Assembly (NCBI RefSeq): GCF_029407905.1
Contig: NC_073627.1
Location: forward strand, 128,973,697 to 129,037,696
Reading direction: 5' to 3'
Length of the DNA: 64,000 nt
Source: Bubalus kerabau
Lineage: Eukaryota; Chordata; Mammalia; Artiodactyla; Bovidae
Below the pieces are notes generated by a model. That model ran no database searches and was not told where the DNA came from. It saw only the letters and a list, made by a program, of their open reading frames with translations. Numbering within the stretch: the stretch's first letter is position 1; every line of letters begins with the position of its first letter. This document shows positions 9,968 through 21,700 of the stretch, piece by piece. Position numbers and translations under genes: made by a program.

Positions 9968-12900
9968 CTAGAAGTTAAACAGGCAAGTTTATACAGTCAT
10001 ACACAACACAGCAAAATCGCTTACTTAGTTCATAATGATCCTGAACACTTACAGCTTTTGGGAATAAGACAGAGTTCACCCTCTTATTTCTCTTCTTGTC
10101 TTGGCTGCTGGGACAGAGTTAAACTTCCTTCTCAGTACCCTCTCTATCCTGGCTCTCATTTTAATGTTTCCTGCATCCTGCCTTTTACTGAGAGCAACCT
10201 GGTCCTTTTATTGAAGGTGACAGGTATAGATTCTAAGGAAAATGTGTGTGTGCTCAGTCGCTCAGTCATGTCTGACTCTTTGTGACCCCATGGACAAAAT
10301 AACCCCTTTCCCCTGCCTCTCCCTGTAACAAAGCAAGGGAGTATATTAGATTTGAAAAAGCCATGGACCCAGTTGCATCCTGAGCCTCTGAGCTGGGTGG
10401 AGAAGTTGCCAAACCTGGCAGAGATGGGGAGGGAATCAGAAGGGCACTCTGGAGAGCCCATCTCACACCCCTGCAGAGCAGATGCACAGCAGCGCCCTCC
10501 TTTCTGGCTTTCTCTCATCAGAACAGTGTCTCTCAACTGTGAGTCCCTACAGACCTGAGAGGGTTTATGCACCCTGTCTCATTTTAATCCCATCATGGCT
10601 GAAGGGGAGCATCATTATCCTCACATTACAGAAGACTCACCAGTAAGTCACAGATGTTAGGGTCACCAGACATGGTCCAGCCCAAAGCCCCCTTTTTATG
10701 GCTGTGGACACTGAAGCTCAGGGAGGTATAGTAACTAGCCCCATGTGGGCCCTTATCTCCTTTCTCCATCACCCTTTCAAACACAGGACATTCCCTCTTC
10801 TCAGCCACACCGCTGCATGTGGCATGGGAGAGCCCTGGAGGAGGATGGGAATGTGCTGTCCACACCCACCTGGCCCCCAACCCTTACTACTCCCTTTATC
10901 AGCTGTGTGGTCTTAGTCAAGTGTATTTGTTTTCTATGGCTCTGTTACAAATGACCACACGCTTAAAGGCTTAAGACAACACAAATTTACTATGTACACC
11001 TCTTGAAGTCAGACGTCCAAATGGGTCTCAGTGGGCTAAGGTCAAGGTATCAGCAGGGTTGCCTTCTTTCCAGATGCCCTAAGAGAAGCATTCTAGAGGC
11101 TGCCTGTAGTCCTTAGCCTGTGGCTCCTTCCTGCATCCTCAAAGCCAGCAACAGTAGTTCATGTCTTCTGACACTGCCATTTCTGGCTCTCTCCCCTGCC
11201 TCTCTTTTCTACATTTAAAAGACTCCTGTGATTGTATCAGGCCCACCCAGATAGCTCAGGATAACTTTATTGAAGTCAGTGATTAATAACCTTAATTCCA
11301 TCTGCAGCCTTATTCCCCTCTTGCCATATAACATATCCACCAGTTCCAGGGATTAGGACATGGAAATCTTTCTGAGGCCATATTCTGCCTACCAGTGAGA
11401 TCATTTCCGCTCTCAGGCATTATACTACCTGCCCTGCTTTCCTCACAGTTACTGCAGAGCCCAGGGAGAAATGGATAAGAACATTTGAAAGGTGTAACGT
11501 GTCACAGAAATATAAAAGGTGCTTTATAAGGGCTAGTCAATAACAGCCAGTGAAGTGAAAGTCACTCAGTTATGTCCTACTCTTTGCGACGCCACGGACT
11601 ATACAGTCCAAGGAATTCTCCAAGCCAGAATACTGGAGTGGGTAGCCTTTCCCTTCTCCAGGGGATCTTCCCAACCCAGGGATCGAACCCAGGTCTCCTG
11701 CATTACAGGCAGATTCTTTACCAACTGAGCCACCAGGGAAGCCCAAGAACACTGTAGTTGGTAACCTATCCCTCCTCCAGCAGATCTTCCTGATCCAGGA
11801 ATTCAACCGGGGTCTCCTGCATTGCAAGTGGATTCTTTACTAGCTGAGCTACCAGGGAAGCCCATGAGTATCAACAAATGAGATACTCACCAAAACCCAG
11901 GCCGTGGCCTCATGGTCAGAAGGGCCCCCTTGCACCTGGACAGCTATGTTGATGTGGTCCCCAGGCAGGTCCTCCATTACCTGGGTGCCCTCAGGAGACC
12001 GTGTGACCTACAGAAGGCAGAAAAAGCAGGAGTGATTTAGAAAAATCGTTTCTGAATAAGGACCACCCCACAGACATCCTCACTGTCTTCACCTCCCGGC
12101 TGACTTGAAGGCTGAGACCCTAGTATCTCATTCCTATTAAACATTAGTTTCTTCTTAAGCCTGAATATATGTACAGACAGCACCCCCTGCTGGACAGCAG
12201 AGATACAGACATCACCACCACCAGAATTTCATGGCCCTTTTCAGGGCTGTTGAGATAAGGAAACAACATAGGCTGTGCTCATCTCCATCTCTCAAAAACT
12301 GAGCTGCAGGAAGATCTAGTTTTAGAATAGGATCAGGTCACCTTCCACCAACAAAGTCTTTCTAAAACCCAGATCCAGTAGAGGAGGCTCTAACTTCATC
12401 TCAGCTGACCTAGGCTAGATAAACAGCAGAACTTCCTGGACAGCTGAGTGGCAAAGGGAGCAAAGAGCCACACCCCTTCTCTGGGGAGAGCTTTGGGGTA
12501 AAAGTTTTAAATCATAAATCTGGAGGCAGAGGAATGAAACATATTTTTTGTAATCCTCCAATTCACATAAGAGATAAACACACACACACACACACACACT
12601 TAAAAACATTTATACCTTCCCCCAGCCACACACACACACATACACACACACATGCAGAGAAGTTCTTGGATATAAATACCTTCCTCCATGTGACAACTGG
12701 GGTGGGCACAGCTCTCACCTCACAGGACAGGTACACCTGTGCCCCGGTGACATTGTGAACACTCTGGGGTGGGGTGATGACCACAGGAGCTGGGAGAAAA
12801 AGACAAGGGAAGACAACCTTGACCCTGGCCAAGCCCTTCACCTCTAAGATCCCCTGCCTGCACATAGCATCTTGGGGCAGGTGAGACCTCCCCACACGGA

Positions 12901-15732
12901 AAGGACACACTCAGAGGCAAGGAATCCTAAAAGGGAGTTCTCCTTAGACCTGAAAGGATGCCTTCATCTCCTCCTTCATTGCCTCTGTTCTACCAACAGG
13001 AAAACAGGGATCCAGAGAGGAAAGACGACTTCTGTCTGTGGTCTCATCGCACTCCCTCCCAGGACCCCTCCCAGGATCCCTCCCAGCTGCCATCTGCTTA
13101 CAGCTCAACTACACGACAGGGTGGCAGGCTCTGGGAGGGGCTGCTGTCTTCTAACACAGGCACGGCAGAGTCTTCTAACAGATGGGCTTTTCTCCTTCCG
13201 CATCGAGGGCGTTCAAAGAATAATGCCACAAAGCACAGCTGCCCTCACCCCCTGCTGAGACCCCCTGCGGTTCAAGATGCTCATTTGCATATCACAGGCT
13301 CCACCAACCTCCCCATCCCCATCCTCAAGGGCAAAACTGCAGGCATGGATGCTGAGCTTCGCTGCTGCCAGAGAAAAGTAAATCAGGGAATTGGGCAATG
13401 TGGTGCTAGGCTGCCAGGACTTTACAGAAAAGACGGAGGGCGTGGGCTTGCCAGGTGGGACGGGAAAGCACACGGCATTTGAGTTAGACATTCTTTTTTA
13501 AATGCTTATTTTATCATTTATTTGGGTCTTAGTGGTGGCACTGCATCTTTAGTTGTGGCACGTGGGATCAGTTCCCTGAACAGGGATCAAACCCCCAGCG
13601 CCCTGCATTGGGAAAGTCACTAGACCACCAGGGAAGTCCTGAGTTAGATGTTCTTAGCTGATACTCCACACTCGTTTGTCCTTCTCCCTGTGGCCAGCCC
13701 CTACTCTGCTTACACTGGGCCTAAAAGAATTAAGCCCAGCTGCCTTGGCCTTCAGGCCCTCCATCTGGCCCTCAGCATGCTCGTCTGCCCTGCTCTGCCT
13801 GTCCTCTATTTGGGATGCACCGCAGCTGCCCATCCTGAGGGCCTGGGGGTGTGTCCTAGTCCAGTACCAGGGATCTGCCCACTTTGACCTCTGAATCTCA
13901 GCCTGCCTCACAGTGCAGATGCTTCATCTGGTCTCACCAGCCTACCCTCGCAGCTGAGGCCAGTGTGGTCTTGGGGAGGTGCAATGTGGAGGCCTGGCCA
14001 AGAGAACGCTCTCTGCTCAGGTTTGCCGTCTGTAAGATGGGGATGCATGTGTGCTAAGTCGCTTCAGTTGTGTCCGACTCTACAATACTATGGACTGTAG
14101 CCTGCCAGGCTTCTCTGTCCGTGGGATTCTCCAGGGAAGAACACTGGAGGGGGTTCCCATGCCCTCCTCCAAGGAATCTTTCTGAGATGAGGATAATATC
14201 CCCTGTGTCACAGGGTTGTTGAGCTGATTTTAGTACGTGCTGAGTGTGAAAGTGAGGGTTTAAGGTAGCAAAGTGTGCAAGTGTGGGGCAGGGTAGGCCT
14301 GTCAAACAGATGACTCCGCAAAGAAACACGTGGCAAATAAAAGAGTAAACACATTCATCCCTTGGCATCAAATTGCAGAGTCCACGGCTCTTGGCAGTTT
14401 GTCTGGTGACTGATGGACATGCCCTCTGCCCTCCACAGGCCAGCCTTGGAGAAGGAAAGGGCCTTTGCCAGCCGAGGTGAGGCTGCAGTGAAAAAGGAGA
14501 ACAAAGGGAGAGAGACAGAAGGCTGGATGAAGAGCATGGAGGGAAGGAATGAAAGGGCGCAGAAATGAGACAGGTCTGGACCTTCTAGACAGACTAGGAA
14601 GCAGACCCTGTCGAACTGATGCCAAAAGATCTCTGGGAAATTGTCTTAGAGCTTCTTATTTCAAACTGGAGAGGCCCAACTCCCAAAGCATGTGCCCGAC
14701 AGTCTGTGATGGACTCATCTAGCCTCCACTTGCATGCCCCCAGTGATGGAGAGCTCACTTCTTATAAAGCCAGGCCCTTCCATCCTTGACTCTTCTGGTA
14801 AGAAAGGTTGTCCTCACCTGAAGTTAAAACCTGCGTCGATAGGTGTAACTCCCACCTATCGATCCCAGGGCTGCCAGGAGCCCTATAGAGCCCTGGTTAC
14901 CTCAAGTGGCCTCCAGTAAGTTGAATACAAACCCTGCTCTCCTCACCCCAGGCTGTTTTCTTCCCCCTCAGGCCGATCAGCTCACTCCTTCAGCTGTGAC
15001 CAACCCCTCTAAGCACCACATCTCTACCCACAACCCTGAGTGTAGCCAGTCCCCCGAATAAACCAAGGTTCCAGGCTTCTAACATCACCCGACATGCCCC
15101 AGCCACCTGCCAACCACCACAAAGAACCACAGCACCCCTGCTCTATGGCAGAGCCCCATCTGCAATGGGCAACAAAGACAGTCTAATTTATTCACATCCT
15201 CCTGCCAGCATCACCTCCCCCGGAGCCCAAACCAGTCCTCAAATGGCTCGCTGTGGGAACAATCAGAACTGCATCTTATTCTAAAGCCCTCAATAGATTC
15301 CAAAGGGACACTCAATCAACATGTTTTACTTCCGTTCATGTAGAGCCATAAATTTTAAATGAGATTTCATCAGTCCCTTTCAAGCCTAAATGAATAAGCC
15401 AGTAAATCACATTTCATCTCTCTCTCTCTCCTTGCATTTTCCTCTTTTTCCATAACTACAGTTAAAGACCGTCTTGGAAATACTGCCTTTGCCAATAGTT
15501 TCAAGCCAGAAAATAGCATTTCTTTTCCAAAAGAGCCCACTGCTTTTGGCAATAAAGTGATATTCAAGCTTTGATTTATTTTTAAATGTATACACAGTAC
15601 ATTCATTCTTTCTAGTGTACAGTTCTAAGTTTTGACAAATGCATACACCGTGTAACCACTACCATAACTCAAGATATAGCAGAGATTTTTTTATCCATAA
15701 TGGCTCTTTAAAATCAGCCATCATTATCATGA

Positions 15733-15765
<33 letters not shown>

Positions 15766-18700
15766 CAGTCGTGGCCAGCTCTTTGTGACCCCATGCTGTA
15801 GCCCACCAGGCTCCTCTGTCCATGGGATTTTCCTGGCAAGAATACTGAAGTGGGTTGCCATTTCCTGCTCCAGGGGATATTCATAACCCAGGGATCGAGC
15901 CTGTGTCTCCTGCACTGCAGGCGAATTCTTTACCACTGAGCCACCTGGGAATCCCATCATGATAGTAATAATGCCACCCTTCTGCTTACAGGGGTAAGCC
16001 ATTTGATCCTTCCAGTAATCTCCCCAGCTGCCATCTGAGGGAGCTAGCCAGGGTTACCCAGCCTTACACAGCAGGGTGAGACTATGAGCCCAGGGGACTC
16101 AGTCCCATAACTTCCTGCCTTCTCCTGAGATGACACTTCCATGTCCAACACCCTCTCATCTTCACACCAGTCATGGCAAGTAGGTGCTTTTAGCCCCACT
16201 TAACAGATAAGAAATCCAAAGCTCAGAAAGGTGAAGCACCTGAGGGAGCAAAGATGCAAACCTAGGCACTCTGATTCCATTAATTCCACATGAATTTTAA
16301 GGGTGAAACATATGTTAGCTGTATGCACTCCATCCCAGAATAAGAATGAGTTCCTAAGGTATTGTGTTGGGGGCCCCCAAGACAAGTCCCAGGATCAATG
16401 ACTTGCTACGAGGACTCATGGGACTTGGCACAGTTTATTCATAGTGGGATTTATTACAACAAAGGAGATAAAGCAAACCAGCAAAGGGAAAAGAGATTCA
16501 TGGCGCAAAGGCTCAGGAAACCAGGAGCACGCTTTCAGAAGCCTCTCCCAGTGGAGTCACAGAGGATGAGGCACTTAATTCTCCAGCACAACCTGTGACA
16601 ACCATATGACAGGCCTCTACCAAGGAGGCTCACTAGACACTCAGTGCCTAGGGTTTTTACTGGGAGCCAGTCCCCTAGGCACCCTCTGCCTGCTGCTGCT
16701 GCTGCTAAGTTGCTTCAGTCGTGTCCGACTCTTGTGCGACCCCATAGACGGCAGCCCGCCAGGCTGCCCTGTCCCTGGGATTCTCCAGGTAAGAACACTG
16801 GAGTGGGCTGCCATTTCCTTCTCCAGTGCATGAAAGTGAAAAGTGAAAGTGAAGTCGCTCAGTCGTGTCCGACTCTTAGCGACCCCATGGACTGCAGCCT
16901 TCCAGGCTCCTCCATCCATGGGATTTTCCAGGCAAGAGTACTGGAGTGGGGTGCCATTACCTTCTCTGTACCCTCTGCCTACTACATACCAAAACTCCAG
17001 ACTCCCAAAAGGAAAGCAGGTGTGCAGCATAAACCATGCTGATTGTACAGTTCGCATGCAGTGAGTGACTCTTCTCAATTCTGGAGATGGTGGGATGCCT
17101 CCGCACATCCAAATTCTCAGTGGGCCTTTCCAAGGATAACAGTCTCAGGCCTGCCACATTTATTCTTCTGCACAGAAATGAGACCCTCCCAACATCACCC
17201 CAGGGAGCAGCTCTTGTGAAGATACCATTAAATGGGTGGTGTGTCCGTAATCCTGGCAGGATGCTCCCAGTCTTACTGCTCCCAAGGGCTCACTGAAGTG
17301 TGGCACTGAGGCCCTGCAACTCGTGACTGCCCTGGGAACTCAGGCTCCGTCCTGTCTCGCCCACACCCCAGTTTCTTCTTTAAAATGGGCACAGGAGTCC
17401 ATTCTCCCCCCCCTGCCCTCCGCATGGGCTCCTGTGAGGACAATCACAAGAATTCCAGCTTGCATGGAAGGACCTGCAGACTCCACAGGGTGCGCTACCC
17501 CAAGGGCAGTCTGTGATGATACTGAGACTCTCTACTGGCCTTTGGGGAGTGGGCTATCGGTGGGCCCTTCCCCGGAGGCTCCCAAGGCCGTGGCCCGCAG
17601 CCCTCTCTCTAGAGAGCCCAGCCCACTGCCGCCTGAGCTGCCACCCTTCTGGAAGAGCCAGGGCTCTCCTCTCCACTGTCCTTTGGCAAGAGTCACGTGG
17701 CTTTCAGGAGCGAGGATGGTGCCTGGTCAGCCCCGCCTGGGAATCTGCTGGTTTTGTCTCCCTAGCTCTTCCTTGCTAAACACTTGCTTCCTTCTGCTCA
17801 TGTCAGCTACTGCCCTGGAAATGCTGGGATGGCACAAACTCACCCATCGGGGAACAGACTAGTCACCCAGGTGTACACCCTCGGAGGCAGCACAGAGGGT
17901 GGGCAAAACAGTACTGTGCGTGTGTGCTCAGTCGCTTGAGTCGTGTCTGAGTCTTTGTGACCCTGTGAACTGCAGCCCACCAGGCTCCTCTGTCCATGGG
18001 ATTCTCCAGGCAAGAATACTGGAGTAGGTTGCCATGCCCTCCTCTGGGGATCTTCCCAAACTGGGGCCTGAACTTGGATCTGCCTGTGTCTCCTGCATTG
18101 TAGGTGGATTCTTTACCCACCGAGCCACCTGAGAAGCTCAAACACTACCAAGGGAAACCCAAATGCCCCGGGGGTCTGGCCGCCAACCACCGGGCAAGTT
18201 GCTAACAATTTTCTCCTTATCTGCAAATGACGATAATGACCATAGCCCCACATCCTCCGGGGTGAAGGGGAAGAATGGATGTGACTGTGTTATTAACCTT
18301 GTGGATCTATAGAAATGAAAGGGATCGATATTATTACTATAGTGTGTGGGGAGCTGTCCCCCCACCCCATGGACTGAGTATGTCCTTGATGGCTGGAATA
18401 AAAGATCTTTCCTAATGCCTCCAAGATTTGTCTAAAGTTAATGGTGCTTGGGAAAGAAAGAATATCAAAAGTCATCTCCCAGGAACCCATCTGCTCATAT
18501 GGAAAAGCACACAACCAAAGGGTTTAATAATCAGTGCACTGAACAGCCCCGATAATTTATGCTAATAGTCGCATTACATGTGGAACCAGAAACAGCTTAA
18601 TCCGACTCCCTGCAGTGTGCGCCTCAAGCCCCCTCCCTCGGTATGAAAGGCTTTTGAGCATGAGGCCCCCCTTCTTTGTCCCTCTCACAAAGTGGCATTC

Positions 18701-21700
18701 GCTGCATCTCCTGGTTACCTGGTAACACAGGCCTTGCACAGACTGAGATTTCTAAGTGGAGCTGGAATTTCAACCAAGGCGAATTTTCTAAGATTTAGGA
18801 TCTCAATAGCTCACTGATGCTTCAGGGGTTTGGTTGGCATGGTACCCTGTTCCTATCTAATGCAGCACTCAAAACACGACCTCAACCTGCTGTCTGCAGG
18901 ACCCCAACCTCCTCCCAGTGCTAGTAAACGATCAGGAACAAAGCAGCTTGTTAAAGTAATGATAACAAAACACTAACATCACCACCACCTTACTGTTGAG
19001 AAACGGAACCAATACCTCAGTACAGAATGAAGGTTCACCCCGCAGCACGGCACGCCAGTTCCACAACGAGCCTGCCCCAGACGACTCTGGGTCTCATCTC
19101 CTCTGCCAACCAGCCCACTGGGTATTGCCTATGGGCCCACTGTCCACACTCGCCCCAGGAGCTCCTACCTCCTTGCCTTGGTTTATGCAGTGCCTCTCTG
19201 CCCCCGCTTCTCAGCCCAGGAATTTTCTACCCATCTTTCAAGCTCCACTCAGCTGCTTCCCCTTGTGTGAAGCTATCCCTGTTCCTCTGAGGAGCCATCA
19301 CCAGGTGCTGAAACGAGGCACCAGCAGCGAGCCTTGGAGGGGAAAAGGAAGGTGGATTCAGACTGAGAAACTAAAGATTCAAAGGTAGCCAGTTTGCAGC
19401 ACCTTCCTCATCAAGTTGCCAGCAGGTTATAGATACATGACTCCATCTGAAAAGAGTCAGGAACTGGAGCCCCACCTCGGCCGGCAACCAGTCATGTGAC
19501 TTCAGGAAACTCTCTTCTACCAGCCTTAGTTTGTCCTTCTATGAAGTGGGAGTGAGACCTGGCCAGGCTAGTTGTAAAAAATCAAGAAAGAAGATGGAAT
19601 GCAAAGGTGATTTCCAATAGCCAAAAATTATTTTTATGTTGGAACCCAGTGAGTCTTCAATGCATATGTGTTGATCACAGGATTACTCTCGTAATTCGAA
19701 TTTTGGGGCATTTCAGAGCATAGGAGGAAAGGTCAGAATTTAAGCCTGAAATCACACCAGAGGTATTTGGGTACGAACACTTCCTACACTGCGAAACCTA
19801 GTATTTCCGGAGGCTTCATTCCCTTAAAGTCAGGTGCTGGTTTACTGAAGGCACAGGAGAGGACGGGAGAGGGGTGACTTTATTGCCAATATTGAAGCAG
19901 AACAGCTGCTGCTCTGACTCGATCTGTTTCCCGTCAAGCAGCGAGGTCCCCAGGGACATCGTTAAAAAGTGCTCCTGCCCTGTTGTCTGAATAAAGACTG
20001 GCTCGAGGGCAGCACAGAATGAGGTGCCATTTTCCCTAGCTGAAAAGATCCCTGGTCCACACCTTCCTGCTTCACCAGGGCCCAAGAGCAGGGGCCGCAC
20101 AAATACTTCAGGACAGAACGCAATGGGATGATAGTGCTGGGGTCTGGGTAGTGGCCAATGACACAGTCGCTGGTAGGGAAGGAAAGCTAAATTGTGGGGA
20201 GGCCTGACGCCTGTCACTCCTGGGATCGTTAAAAGCAGCTTCTGAATTACTTGTGTATGGCTCCATAAACATCTTTACTCCCGGGGCCTGTGCCTGTGGT
20301 GGGCTCAGAGCCCACAGATCAGAGTGAAGGGGCTGTCACATTTACTTGTCATTTGGTAATTTTCAATGAATTAGGGGTACGGGACCTCCATCTGCCCACA
20401 CTGTGGTAACCATGGCAACCGCCACCTGCCCGACTTAATACTATCAAGTCCTATCCTGAAACAGTACTGAACAGGGTGCTGGGGACCTGGAAGCCAGTCA
20501 GGTTTTACTGGTCACCCTGGTCACCCTGGATGAGTCCCCTGCCCCAAGGGTCTTGGTCTCCTCCGTATAATAGTAGATTGGGTCTAAATGCCTTCAAGGC
20601 AGCTCTCTCTTAGAAACAGAGTGCCATTCCAGGGAGGAATCATTTGAGAGCATCAGCACCAGTTAGTCTGGAGACCTGGTCAGCATTTCTCATGTCTCCT
20701 GCATGTGGAGTGAAAGTGTTATCTGTCTGGAAACAAAGAGACTTGCCTCAGCAGAATTAACTGCTGAGGAAAGTAGATTGTAAAAACAGATGACAGAAAG
20801 GAGAAGGAAGGAGATAGGGCTGTTTAAATGCCACAGGGCATAAACAAAGGTTCGAAGTGGAGGGAGCTCAACAGTAACTCCACAGGGGCTGACACAGCCC
20901 CTGGAAGGTGCCAGCCCAAAGCCGCATCCAGGGAAGCAACAGCCAGCTCTCTCCTCCACTGGGAGTCCTAGTGAGGAACAGCCAGCAGTGACTTGCCTGT
21001 GCTCTCCAGGCTGCCTCAGACTCCACAGTGGGCAGCACATTATTTCCAAGTTTCCAGAGACAGGGGCCTTCTTGCCTCATCTCCAACAAGCCACTGGATC
21101 TCCTGGACTTGAGGGCATCTAACTGGGATTCTTGGTGAAAGATAATACTTACTAGAAATTCCAAAGGCCATCCCCCACCCCCAAGGCTTCCTTGTTGCAG
21201 CTGAAGTCATGACACTGAATGAAGCATTTAGGTCTGCTCTTGGGTCTCCAGTCCCAGGCCAGAACCCCAAAGGTGGGCCTCCTTGGGACTCCCCTGGCAC
21301 AAGCTCACCTATACTCTCCACTTCCCCCTCCAGGCCGCCTATACAAGGGGCATTTCTCCAAAATCTAATGGCCCAGCAAGGTGCTTGACTGGGCATCCCT
21401 ATACTAATATTTTGGTTTATTTCTGTTTGGTTTTGAAACATTACAGGTAGAAAGTGAGCAAATACGCATCCATAAATGGCTTTATTGTGATGTTAATGAA
21501 GCTTGTGTTTTTAGGTCCCAAGCAATTAATCATTTTCTATTACTTTACTTGAAGTGAAAGTGAAAGTCTCTCAGTAGTGTCTGACTCTGCAGCCCCAGGG
21601 ACTATACAGTACATGGGATTCTCCAGGCAAGAATACTGGAGTGGGTAGCCGTTGCCTTCTCCAGGGGATCTTCTCACCCCAGGGATCGAACCCAGGTCTT

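Noticed and set aside
17323..17862. 179-codon plus-strand frame in IGFBPL1 intron 1
   Set aside because: No recognised domain, no splice or promoter context, and composition typical of chance frames in GC-rich intronic DNA.
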